Assembly (NCBI GenBank): GCA_030530925.1 | Contig: JAUMUA010000002.1 | Coordinates: 1-64,000, forward strand | Direction: 5' to 3' | Source of the DNA: Rothia sp. (in: high G+C Gram-positive bacteria) | GTDB lineage: Bacteria; Actinomycetota; Actinomycetes; Actinomycetales; Micrococcaceae | DNA length: 64,000 bases | Shown here: positions 8,596 through 16,186 of the stretch, piece by piece | Layout of the letters: each line of letters starts with the position of its first letter | How positions within the stretch are numbered: the stretch's first letter is position 1 | Program-made: the position numbers and the translations under genes | Notes under the pieces: model-generated | The model's input: only the letters and a program-made list of their open reading frames with translations | Databases searched by the model: none | What the model was told of the DNA's origin: nothing

Positions 8596-8655
8596 GGGGC
8601 ACCAAATCAGTAAAAGCGCACTCAAAGAAGTGCACTTTGGCAGATTTAGTGACCC
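8596..8655. repeat. Dispersed 60-bp palindromic repeat, copy A
   Basis: Feet GGGGCACCAAATC and GATTTAGTGACCC form a terminal stem (11 of 13 pairs), enclosing AAAAGCGCACTC and TGCACT. It is the most divergent of three copies in the window (others at 34105 and 36512). It lies between two convergent genes, just past the terminator at 8511-8569. Confidence 0.75.
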
Positions 8656-8692
8656 GGATCCGTTATTTCGACGAAGCCGCGCGGCTTACCGC

Positions 8693-10138
8693 CTACTTCA
8701 TCTTGGGGAAGGTTGGCACGGTAGCGCCGGACATCTTCTCGACGACGCGGATCACCTGGCAGGAGTAGCCGAACTCGTTGTCGTACCACACGTAGAGAAT
8801 TGCGGTCTTGCCGGTAACGATGGTTGCTAGACCGTCGACCACACCTGCGGTGCGTGAACCTACAAAGTCGGTTGAAACAACTTCGTGTGAATCGGTGTAA
8901 TCAATCTGACGGCGTAGCGGCGAACGCAATGAGGTCTCGCGCAACAACTCGTTCAAAGCGTCCTTAGATTCTGGAGCTTTTTCAAGCTGCAGGTTCAAAA
9001 TCGCCATGGAAACGTCGGGGGTGGGAACGCGGATTGCGTTACCGGTGAGCTTGCCTTCCATCTCAGGAAGCGCTTTAGCAACAGCCTTAGCCGCACCGGT
9101 TTCGGTGATCACCATGTTCAACGCAGCGGAGCGACCGCGGCGGTCACCTTTATGGAAGTTATCAATGAGGTTCTGGTCGTTGGTGAACGAGTGAACGGTC
9201 TCAACGTGTCCGTGGACCACACCGTATTCGTCGCCCATAACCTTCAAAACAGGGGTAATAGCGTTGGTGGTGCAGGACGCTGCGGAAAGAATCTGGTCTG
9301 AATCGGTGATGATGTCATCATTCACACCGCACACAATGTTCTTCAAATCGCCCTTGCCGGGTGCAGTCAAGAGCACACGGGAAACGCCGGGGCACTGCAG
9401 GTGCTGGGAGAGACCTTCGCGGTCGCGCCAGCGGCCGGTGTTATCTACCACGATGGCGTTGTTGATGCCGTATTCGGTGTAATCAACGGATGCAGGATCA
9501 GAGGAGTAGATGAACTTAATCGGCACACCGTTAGCAACAATGGTGTTGTTTTCTTCGTCAACACGAATGGTGCCGCGAAACGCGCCGTGCACGGAGTCGC
9601 GACGAAGCAATGACGCACGCTTAAACAAATCCTGCTCGCCATTTTTGCGAACGACGACGGCGCGCAGGTTCAAACCGGAACCCGAGGAACGCTCGAGCAG
9701 AATGCGAGCAAGAAGGCGACCAATGCGTCCGAAACCGTAGAGAACGACGTCCTGCTGAGCGAGCTCAACTTCACCCTTTTTGCCGACGACGTCGGCAAGT
9801 TCACCGCGCAACCAGCCGGCGAGATCGTCTGAGCCGGACTCTTTGAACTTGTGCCAGAGCTGAGCAATACCTACCGAGCAGGGGCCCAAATCAAGGTTGA
9901 CGAGCTCGTTGAGAATAGCCAAGGAGTTTTTAGGATCGAGTTCTTCGTGATCGATCTGGCGTGCAAAGCGGTGAAGTTTGAGAATCTGAATAACAGAGCG
10001 GTTCACCAAGGAACGACCGTGAATGCTTACAACCACGCCATTTTCGCGGTTGAGCTTACCGATAACAGGGATCATTGCCTCTGCATCAGCTTCGCGCTGT
10101 AGCCAGTTTTCGTGCGCGTTTTCGAGCGATTGTGCCAC
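8693..10138 (-). CDS. gap: Glyceraldehyde-3-phosphate dehydrogenase, long form
   Basis: Interconverts glyceraldehyde 3-phosphate and 1,3-bisphosphoglycerate in the cytoplasm. The NAD(P)-binding motif GFGRIGR is at about residues 135-141 and the catalytic cysteine in SCTTN is residue 289. At 481 residues it is about 140 longer than the glycolytic form; the extra N-terminal helical domain is that of the long GapB/GapX type known from corynebacteria, which is often used in the gluconeogenic direction. The start is GTG 10138, with AAGGA 8 bases upstream. It diverges from the PfkB kinase gene across 216 bases. Whether a short glycolytic paralogue exists elsewhere cannot be seen here. Confidence 0.93.
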   Translation of the reverse strand: MAQSLENAHENWLQREADAEAMIPVIGKLNRENGVVVSIHGRSLVNRSVIQILKLHRFARQIDHEELDPKNSLAILNELVNLDLGPCSVGIAQLWHKFKESGSDDLAGWLRGELADVVGKKGEVELAQQDVVLYGFGRIGRLLARILLERSSGSGLNLRAVVVRKNGEQDLFKRASLLRRDSVHGAFRGTIRVDEENNTIVANGVPIKFIYSSDPASVDYTEYGINNAIVVDNTGRWRDREGLSQHLQCPGVSRVLLTAPGKGDLKNIVCGVNDDIITDSDQILSAASCTTNAITPVLKVMGDEYGVVHGHVETVHSFTNDQNLIDNFHKGDRRGRSAALNMVITETGAAKAVAKALPEMEGKLTGNAIRVPTPDVSMAILNLQLEKAPESKDALNELLRETSLRSPLRRQIDYTDSHEVVSTDFVGSRTAGVVDGLATIVTGKTAILYVWYDNEFGYSCQVIRVVEKMSGATVPTFPKMK

Positions 10139-10341
10139 GGAAAAATCCTTCTTCCTCGATCGAACGCCTTTGTATCGATCGGTTAGGTGTGCATCTAGGT
10201 TGATTCGAACCGGTTAGAGGCGCAAAAGCGCGTGCACACTTTCGAGTCGCCTTTGATTCGAATTGCAAAATCTAGCATAGCGGGTTTGCCGCCACGAGAC
10301 ACACTGTTACCGCCCAAAGCGGGGCATTGGGGCCGCGCGGG

Positions 10342-10354
10342 TAGAATTTTGGCT
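10342..10354 (+). promoter_or_regulatory. -10 hexamer of the PfkB kinase gene, leaderless type
   Basis: TAGAAT at 10342-10347 is followed by 7 bases and the ATG at 10355, with no Shine-Dalgarno sequence between. Confidence 0.5.
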
Positions 10355-11293
10355 ATGTTGACTGTTATTGGGGAGGCCCTTGTAGACGTTGTAAATCGCG
10401 CTGGCGAACCATCGCATGCGCACCCTGGCGGTTCGCCTATGAACGTGGCGGTAGGAGCCGCCCGGCTTGGTCATTCAGTTGATTTTATTGGGCGATTCGG
10501 TAGTGATGCGCACGGTTCTATGATTGCGCAACATTTGGCGGGTTCACAGGTGAATGTGCCGGTTGATCCGGATTCGGGTAAGACGTCGGTGGCGCAGGCA
10601 AATATTTCAGATTCCGGTGCCGCTGAGTATGAATTTGATCTTGATTGGTCCCTAGATTCAGTTGCTGAGGCGTTGGCGCTAGCGGTTCGTCATAGCACGG
10701 CTGTGCATACCGGATCGATTGCGGCGATGCTCGAACCGGGTGCTCATACAGTCCTCGAGACGGTTCGTGCCGCTGCTGGCACCGCACTGATTTCTTACGA
10801 CCCTAATTGCCGCCCCACTATTATTTCCGACGTCGCTGTGGCTCAGGGCTGGGCTGAGGCAATAGTGCCACACACCGACCTCATCAAAGCCTCCGATGAA
10901 GACTTGCAGTGGCTCTACCCTGAGCGTTCCGTTGAAGACTCGGCGCGCGATTGGCTGAATGCCGGGGCGGCTTTGGTGTTGGTGACGCGCGGCGGCGAAG
11001 GCATTTTTGCGGTGAACGCCGCTACCGCGCCGGAGGGCGTTGAAGTTTCTGCCGCAACTGTGGACGTGGCAGATACTGTGGGCGCGGGTGATTCTTTGAT
11101 GGCGGCACTTATTGCTTACCTTTTAGACGCCGGAATTGAGGGCGCCGCCGCACACGCGAAACTCTCAGCAATGAACGCCGAAGAGCTCAAAAAGATGATG
11201 AACTTTGCCGCAACCGCAGCGGGTATTACGGTCTCTCGTGCCGGCGCGAATCCGCCTACCCGCGAAGAACTCAACGCGGCACTGGGTGCCTAA
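10355..11293 (+). CDS. PfkB family carbohydrate kinase (fructokinase-like)
   Basis: A 312-residue ribokinase-fold enzyme. The N-terminal signature GGSPMNVAVGAARLG and the C-terminal ATP/anion-hole signature DTVGAGDSLMAALI with its catalytic aspartate are both present. The expected reaction is ATP-dependent phosphorylation of a sugar, most likely fructose; the family does not allow certainty. A longer frame back to 10232 has no ribosome site, and a -10 hexamer placed 7 bases before ATG 10355 supports that start. It is divergent from the GAPDH gene and stands alone, 82 bases before the YbhB-like gene. Confidence 0.85.
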   Translation: MLTVIGEALVDVVNRAGEPSHAHPGGSPMNVAVGAARLGHSVDFIGRFGSDAHGSMIAQHLAGSQVNVPVDPDSGKTSVAQANISDSGAAEYEFDLDWSLDSVAEALALAVRHSTAVHTGSIAAMLEPGAHTVLETVRAAAGTALISYDPNCRPTIISDVAVAQGWAEAIVPHTDLIKASDEDLQWLYPERSVEDSARDWLNAGAALVLVTRGGEGIFAVNAATAPEGVEVSAATVDVADTVGAGDSLMAALIAYLLDAGIEGAAAHAKLSAMNAEELKKMMNFAATAAGITVSRAGANPPTREELNAALGA

Positions 11294-11375
11294 AAATTTT
11301 TGAACCTGCGTTTTAGCTCACGTTAGACTGGGTGAGAACGCTCAAAGTTCATGACAACAATTTAGAGGAGAAAAC

Positions 11376-11900
11376 ATGCTTGATCGTCAGCCATACCAAG
11401 ACCTACCCGAGCTACCCACCTTTGAACTCAGCTCAGAAAACGTTGAGGACGGCGGGTTAGCGCTGGACTGGATGCTCTCAGCCAATATGGGTATCGAGCG
11501 TGGCGAAGACACCTCACCACAGCTCTCTTGGACGGGTTTCCCCGAGGAAACCAAGTCATTCGTTGTGACCTGCTTTGATCCCGACGCCCCCACCCCTTCA
11601 GGTTTTTGGCACTGGAGCGTAGCGAATATTCCTGCCTCGGTGACTTCACTGGAGAAGGGCGCAGCGCAGAATCTTCCTGCTGGCGCTGTAGCGCAGAAAA
11701 ATGACGGCGGTAACCACGAATTTACCGGTTTTGCGCCCCCAGAAGGTCATGGCGCACACCGCTACATCTTCTGCGTGACCGCAGTTGATACCGAACAGCT
11801 CGACGTCGACGAAAACGCCACCCCCGCCGTCGTGAACTTCAACCTGTTCACTCACGGAATTGCACGCGCATTCTTGACCGTGCTTCACGAAGAAAAATAA
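11376..11900 (+). CDS. YbhB/YbcL family Raf kinase inhibitor-like protein
   Basis: A 174-residue member of the phosphatidylethanolamine-binding protein superfamily. The ligand-pocket stretches TSPQLSWTG and CFDPDAPTPSGFWHWSVANIP are clear, as is the later GGNHEFTGFAPPEGHGAHRYIFCVTAVD. Start ATG 11376 has AGAGGAG ending 6 bases upstream. Bacterial members are soluble and of uncertain function; binding of an anionic ligand is the family expectation. The HAD phosphatase gene follows after 3 bases, so the two are probably co-transcribed. Confidence 0.9.
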   Translation: MLDRQPYQDLPELPTFELSSENVEDGGLALDWMLSANMGIERGEDTSPQLSWTGFPEETKSFVVTCFDPDAPTPSGFWHWSVANIPASVTSLEKGAAQNLPAGAVAQKNDGGNHEFTGFAPPEGHGAHRYIFCVTAVDTEQLDVDENATPAVVNFNLFTHGIARAFLTVLHEEK

Positions 11901-11903
11901 TTC

Positions 11904-12710
11904 ATGATCAAACTGATTGCCAGCGATCTTGACGGCACTCTGCTTGGGCCGGACTTCACTTGCCGGCCGCGTACTTTGAGTGCTCTGGAATCGGCGGCGG
12001 AACTCGGTATAGACATTGTGTTTGTGACCGGACGCCCGCACCGATGGCTTGATCCGCTACGCGATCAGATGCAGCACAGCGCCTATGCGATTTGCTCTAA
12101 CGGCGCTGTGCTGTACCACCTAGGTGATGACCGCGTGGTAGACACCTGCCTCACGGACATGGCAGATGTTGCTGCAGTTCATCCGGTTCTTTCTGCAGAA
12201 TTTCCCACCGCCTGTTTCACGCTAGAAACCATGGGCTCGGTGTATATCCAAGGGGACTACGAATACGGTCCCGTGCTGGAAGGCGCTCATATTATCGAGG
12301 GCGATTTCAGCGACGTCCTCACTCAGCCTGACCCCGTGGTGAAATACCTGATGCGCGTGGAAGGTGCTGACCCTGAAACCCTTTACCAGCACACCCTGCC
12401 ACTGGTTGAAGATCATTTAGCGCTCACCATCGGCATCAATGGGGTTCCACTCATGGAAATGGCACAAAAAGGGATGCATAAAGGACGTATGCTCGCAGAA
12501 TTTGCTCAAGAACGAGGCATCAAACCCAGTGAAATCGTGGCGTTTGGCGATATGCCTAATGACCTCGAAATGCTTCAGTGGGCAGGGCATAGTTACGCCA
12601 TGGCGTCGGGATCTCCGCGCCTGATTAGAGAAATAGGACAAACGTGCCCCGGTTTTGAGCAGGACGGGGTAGCGCAGATCATTGAGAAAATCGTGGCGGA
12701 GCAGCGTTAA
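11904..12710 (+). CDS. HAD superfamily Cof-type phosphatase
   Basis: A 268-residue soluble hydrolase. HAD motif I (ASDLDGTLLG, nucleophile Asp near residue 8), motif II (FVTGRP), the motif III lysine (KGRML) and motif IV (AFGDMPNDLEML) are all in order, with the C2-type cap between motifs II and III. Such enzymes dephosphorylate sugar phosphates, pyridoxal phosphate or flavin mononucleotide; the substrate is not predictable. It begins 3 bases after the YbhB-like gene and converges on the acetyltransferase gene. Confidence 0.88.
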   Translation: MIKLIASDLDGTLLGPDFTCRPRTLSALESAAELGIDIVFVTGRPHRWLDPLRDQMQHSAYAICSNGAVLYHLGDDRVVDTCLTDMADVAAVHPVLSAEFPTACFTLETMGSVYIQGDYEYGPVLEGAHIIEGDFSDVLTQPDPVVKYLMRVEGADPETLYQHTLPLVEDHLALTIGINGVPLMEMAQKGMHKGRMLAEFAQERGIKPSEIVAFGDMPNDLEMLQWAGHSYAMASGSPRLIREIGQTCPGFEQDGVAQIIEKIVAEQR

Positions 12711-12763
12711 ATTACGCCGCCGCCATTGTTGATAACTGCTACCGCTGTAGGTAGCGGATTACT

Positions 12764-13357
12764 CTATAGATACTTACGCAATCGGTGATTCAGCAGGTTT
12801 TTGACCGCACCCCATTCATCACGAACGATGGAATACATAGCCGAATCGCGCAACGAACCATCGGGCTGACGGCGCCAATTGCGCAAAATACCGTCCAAAG
12901 AACCACCAATAGCCTCAATAGCTTTGCGGGATTGGTGGTTGAATTTGTGTGTCTCTAAATACACCGAAGCGCAACCGAGGGTCTCAAAAGCATGCGTTAG
13001 AAGCAAAAGTTTGGACTCTACGTTGGTACCCGAACGCTGGGCGCTCGCCGCGTTCCACGTGTAGCCAATAAATACTCGGGGCGCGTCCTCGTCAATGTTG
13101 TAGAACGTGGTAACCCCAATGATTTTCTGATCGCTGAGGCGACGGGTTGCAAAGGGGAGCATCTGCCCGGCGTCCTGCTGTGTGAGGTAGGAGCGAATCA
13201 TGTCCTCAATGCCTTCGGGGCGAGGAATAAAGGTGTACCAAAGGTTCCAGAGCTCACCGTCTGCACATGCTTCTTGCAGATCTTCGGTATGTTCAAGCGA
13301 GAGCGGTTCTAGCTGTACCAACGTGCCGGTGAGTGTAGTTTTGGAGAGAAAGCTCAT
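12764..13357 (-). CDS. GNAT family N-acetyltransferase, RimJ-like
   Basis: A 197-residue protein with the acetyl-CoA-binding architecture of the GNAT fold and the RimJ/RimL-type ending (CASVYLETHKFNHQSRKAIEAIGG). Family members acetylate the N-terminus of a ribosomal protein or small amines; the target here is unknown. Start ATG 13357 lacks a ribosome site, but TATATT (13364-13369 on the minus strand) sits 6 bases upstream, so a leaderless transcript is likely. It is monocistronic and convergent with the HAD gene. Confidence 0.83.
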   Translation of the reverse strand: MSFLSKTTLTGTLVQLEPLSLEHTEDLQEACADGELWNLWYTFIPRPEGIEDMIRSYLTQQDAGQMLPFATRRLSDQKIIGVTTFYNIDEDAPRVFIGYTWNAASAQRSGTNVESKLLLLTHAFETLGCASVYLETHKFNHQSRKAIEAIGGSLDGILRNWRRQPDGSLRDSAMYSIVRDEWGAVKNLLNHRLRKYL

Positions 13358-13369
13358 AGTGTCAATATA
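13358..13369 (-). promoter_or_regulatory. -10 hexamer of the GNAT gene, leaderless type
   Basis: TATATT read on the minus strand at 13364-13369 is 6 bases from the ATG at 13357. This is one of the closest matches to the sigma-70 consensus among the leaderless-type sites in the window. Confidence 0.5.
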
Positions 13370-13480
13370 CGGTGTGCATGTGACTAGGGTGAAGTGTTAC
13401 TTTTATAGAATTTAAATAAAGTATCAGAATTTTTACCCCCGAGTAATAAGTATTTCGAAACTATGTTACTGACTGGTAGG

Positions 13481-13493
13481 TAAAATGCTCTAT
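13481..13493 (+). promoter_or_regulatory. -10 hexamer of the glycerophosphodiesterase gene, leaderless type
   Basis: TAAAAT at 13481-13486 is 7 bases from the ATG at 13494. It overlaps the earlier in-frame ATG at 13485, which would therefore not be transcribed. Confidence 0.45.
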
Positions 13494-14306
13494 ATGCCAA
13501 CCATCTCGCAAACACCACGGCCACTTCACTACTTTGAACCTTTCGCCCATCGCGGATACGCGCAGGATGTTCCAGAAAATACCCTTGCTGCTTTCGCCGC
13601 GGCGCAAAAATTTGGCGTGGAATGGATGGAGATCGATGTCAACACCACAGCAGACGGTGTGGTAATTGTTTTTCATGACTTCACCCTCAATCGCGTAGCT
13701 GGTGTTCCGGGAAAAGTAGCCGAGAAGACCTGGCAGGAAATTCAACAGATCACGCTCAAGGGTGGTCATAAGATTCCTTCGTTAGCCCAAGTTTTGCAAG
13801 AGTTCCCCCAGCTGAAATTTAATATCGACGTTAAAGATGAGGGTTCAATGCGTGAGCTACCGGCGGTAGTTGCGCAGGCAGGTGCAGTTGATCGAGTTCG
13901 CATTGCATCATTTTCTGAACGGCGGCGCGCAGGTGCTGTGCGAGCTTTGAGAAAATTGCTGACGGGGCAGAAAGTGAAAACTAGCGCCTCAGAAATGGCG
14001 ATAGTAGGTTTTTATGTGATTGCGCATACGGTGCCATCGTTATGGCCGGTGGCGCGAGCGGTGGGGAAAATTTTTATTGAACCATTTGATTCGTTACAAA
14101 TTCCACCAACGTACAAGGTTTTGGGTAGAGAGGTAAAGGTGGCTACCCCTGCCTTGATTGATATGGCGCATCGCTATGGATACACCGTACAGTTATGGAC
14201 TATTGATTGCCCGAAGGAGATGAAATTCTTTATGGAGAGGGGTGTCGATGGAATTGTGACTAACCGCACTGATGTGCTGATGAAAATTTTATCTGAGAAA
14301 AAATAG
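13494..14306 (+). CDS. Glycerophosphodiester phosphodiesterase family protein
   Basis: A 270-residue protein that would hydrolyse glycerophosphodiesters to glycerol 3-phosphate and an alcohol. The GDPD signature is complete: AHRGYAQDVPENTLAAF, then MEIDVNTTADGVVIVFHD with the metal-ligand acidic residues and second histidine, and NIDVKDEG later. No signal peptide is seen, so it probably works in the cytoplasm, on deacylated lipids or teichoic-acid products. The start at ATG 13494 is preferred over ATG 13485, because a -10 hexamer covers the latter. A terminator with a T-run appears only 177 bases after the stop. Confidence 0.88.
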   Translation: MPTISQTPRPLHYFEPFAHRGYAQDVPENTLAAFAAAQKFGVEWMEIDVNTTADGVVIVFHDFTLNRVAGVPGKVAEKTWQEIQQITLKGGHKIPSLAQVLQEFPQLKFNIDVKDEGSMRELPAVVAQAGAVDRVRIASFSERRRAGAVRALRKLLTGQKVKTSASEMAIVGFYVIAHTVPSLWPVARAVGKIFIEPFDSLQIPPTYKVLGREVKVATPALIDMAHRYGYTVQLWTIDCPKEMKFFMERGVDGIVTNRTDVLMKILSEKK

Positions 14307-14562
14307 ACCTATGACTAGGTAAAATGCCGAGAATCCGGGAGTCAGTCATTAAAACTCAGGGTTTTCTCATATTCTCGTAACTTGGCTCAAAGGTACGTGC
14401 GGTTAGATGTTAACCAATGGTTCGAAAGAGCCATGCTGAGAAGCGAAATGTGTGTGAGTGATTCATTTCTAATGTGAATCTGGTGAATGGCCGTGCTGGG
14501 GAGCGCGGCCATTCACTTTTTAACTCAGAACTTTGCAGGAGTTCTTTGTTGTAGCTTGGCTA
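14307..14562 (+). ncRNA. Candidate small RNA or long 3' region between the phosphodiesterase and uracil permease genes
   Basis: The 256-base gap has no credible reading frame. A TAAAAT hexamer at 14320-14325 repeats the context seen before the phosphodiesterase gene (GACT, then GGTAAAATGC), and a strong plus-strand terminator ends at 14520. A transcript of about 190 bases could run between them. The middle contains short stems such as GGCTC with GAGCC and AACC-AAT-GGTT. It could equally be a long 3' untranslated region. Confidence 0.25.
14483..14520 (+). terminator. Plus-strand intrinsic terminator
   Basis: GTGAATGGCC pairs with GGCCATTCAC around a short GC-rich loop and is followed by TTTT. 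There is no T-run on the minus side, so it serves transcripts coming from the phosphodiesterase side. Confidence 0.8.
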
Positions 14563-15903
14563 TTAAAGTCCTTTTGGTAAGTTCTCGCCAGCAGGCGCGA
14601 GCGGTTCGGTAGCTGAACCGCGGCGTCGTGCAATAAAAGCCATGGCGTGGTAAACCACCAAGGTGGCCGCAGTGCCCAGTGCAATGCCAGCAAATTGAAG
14701 GTTGCCAATATCCCAGGTGTAATCGGCAATGCCGATAATCAGAGCAACAGAGGCTGCCGTGAGGTTTACCTGGTTTGAGAAATCTACGCGGTTTTCAACC
14801 CAAATGCGCACACCGAGCATACCGATCATGCCGTAGAGGACCGTGGCGGCACCACCTAAAACACCTGCAGGTACCGTGGCGACTGCCGCCCCAAAAACAG
14901 GGAGCACCGAAAGTAGGAGTGCAAAGATTGCCGCTACCCAGTAAGCGGCGGTGGAGTACACCTTAGTCGCTGCCATAACGCCAATGTTTTCGGCGTAGGT
15001 GGTGGTGCCAGAACCGCCACCTGCCCCGGCAATGGTGGTGGCAAGGCCGTCTGCCATGAGCGCGCGCCCTGAGTATTTATCGAGGTTATCGCCGGTCATG
15101 AGAGCAACGGATTTTACGTGCCCAATGTTCTCTGCCACCAGCACCAGAATTACGGGAATAAAGAGGCCGGCAAGGTTCCAGTGAAACTCAGGGGTCTGAA
15201 AATGGGGGAGGCCAAAAAGTCCTTGTTCATCCCATACCTGATGAATCTGGGTGAAATCTACTTCGCCGCGAATTACTGCGGTAATGTATCCAATCGCCAC
15301 GCCTAGCAAAATAGAGAGGCGCCCCATCATGCCCTTGAAAAGTACCGAGATGATGATGATTGATGCCAGGGTGACGAGCGCCGTCACGGGTGCTTTCATA
15401 AAGTTTGCTTTAGCGCTGGGCGCAAGATTGAACCCGATCAACGCCACGATTGCGCCGGTGACGAGCGGTGGCATCAATTTAGTAAGCCAGCCGGTGCCTG
15501 CAAGCTGAACAACTACGCCCACAACAAACAGCGTAAGACCAGCCATGACGATGCCGCCCAGTGAACCGGTGGGACCGTATTGGTTTGACGCCGCTGCTAG
15601 CGGAGCGATGAACGCAAAAGAGGAGCCCAGATATGAAGGCACTCGACCAGCGGTGAGGATTAAGAAAATCACGGTGCCGATGCCCGAGAAGAAAAGGGTG
15701 GTGGACGGTGGAAAGCCGGTGATGAGAGGAACCAGAAAGGTTGCCCCAAACATGGCGACCACATGCTGGGCGCCAATGCCAATGGTTCTGCCCCAGGTGA
15801 GACGTTCTTGGGGTGCTACAACTTCCCCGGGGGCCACGGTTTTTCCATCCCCGTGCAAGCTCCACCCAAAGGGAGAGGTGCGTGCGGGTTTGTGTGAGGT
15901 CAT
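14563..15903 (-). CDS. Uracil-xanthine permease family transporter (NCS2)
   Basis: A 446-residue integral membrane protein with about 12-14 hydrophobic segments. NCS2 features are visible: QHVVAMFGATFLVPLITG in the first helix, SSFAFIAPL in the third, VLVAENIGHVKSV with its conserved glutamate, and GGGSGTTTYAENIGVMAATKVYS with the second acidic residue. The family imports uracil (UraA/PyrP) or xanthine with a proton; the AENIGHV and TTYAENIG motifs fit the uracil type. Start ATG 15903 has GGAG about 9 bases upstream. The gene stands alone on the minus strand. Confidence 0.9.
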   Translation of the reverse strand: MTSHKPARTSPFGWSLHGDGKTVAPGEVVAPQERLTWGRTIGIGAQHVVAMFGATFLVPLITGFPPSTTLFFSGIGTVIFLILTAGRVPSYLGSSFAFIAPLAAASNQYGPTGSLGGIVMAGLTLFVVGVVVQLAGTGWLTKLMPPLVTGAIVALIGFNLAPSAKANFMKAPVTALVTLASIIIISVLFKGMMGRLSILLGVAIGYITAVIRGEVDFTQIHQVWDEQGLFGLPHFQTPEFHWNLAGLFIPVILVLVAENIGHVKSVALMTGDNLDKYSGRALMADGLATTIAGAGGGSGTTTYAENIGVMAATKVYSTAAYWVAAIFALLLSVLPVFGAAVATVPAGVLGGAATVLYGMIGMLGVRIWVENRVDFSNQVNLTAASVALIIGIADYTWDIGNLQFAGIALGTAATLVVYHAMAFIARRRGSATEPLAPAGENLPKGL

Positions 15904-16186
15904 AGAGGTGCTCCAGAAATAGAGGGGCGGGGATCGCTGAATATTCTACGCCTGTATGAATATTTTGCTGGGGTGCGAAACGAGGGTGGGGTGGGCGTTG
16001 CAGAACATGAGGTGGCAACAGCAGAAAATAACCTGGTGAATAAACTATATGTATTAGCCGTTGTATCAATCAGTTCTTCGTGAATACGTTGAATTAGAGA
16101 GTGAAATGGATGACTTTATCTTTCTAAAATTAATCAGATGACTTACTATTAACTAAAGACTTCTCACGATTCCTAGGGTTATATCT
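15904..16186. other. Divergent intergenic region between the uracil permease and mrpA genes
   Basis: The 283 bases become AT-rich toward mrpA. No reading frame, tRNA or strong hairpin is seen. A TAGGGT hexamer at 16174-16179, 7 bases before the GTG of mrpA, is a weak leaderless-type -10. Confidence 0.4.

Noticed and set aside
8568..8830. Small plus-strand frames between the oxidoreductase and GAPDH genes
   Set aside because: They run through a palindromic repeat and into the antisense of the GAPDH gene and have no ribosome site.
10140..10354. GATTCGAA-type stretches before the GAPDH gene that look like a tRNA T-loop
   Set aside because: No acceptor, D-arm or anticodon stem can be drawn around them, and the region is a divergent promoter gap.
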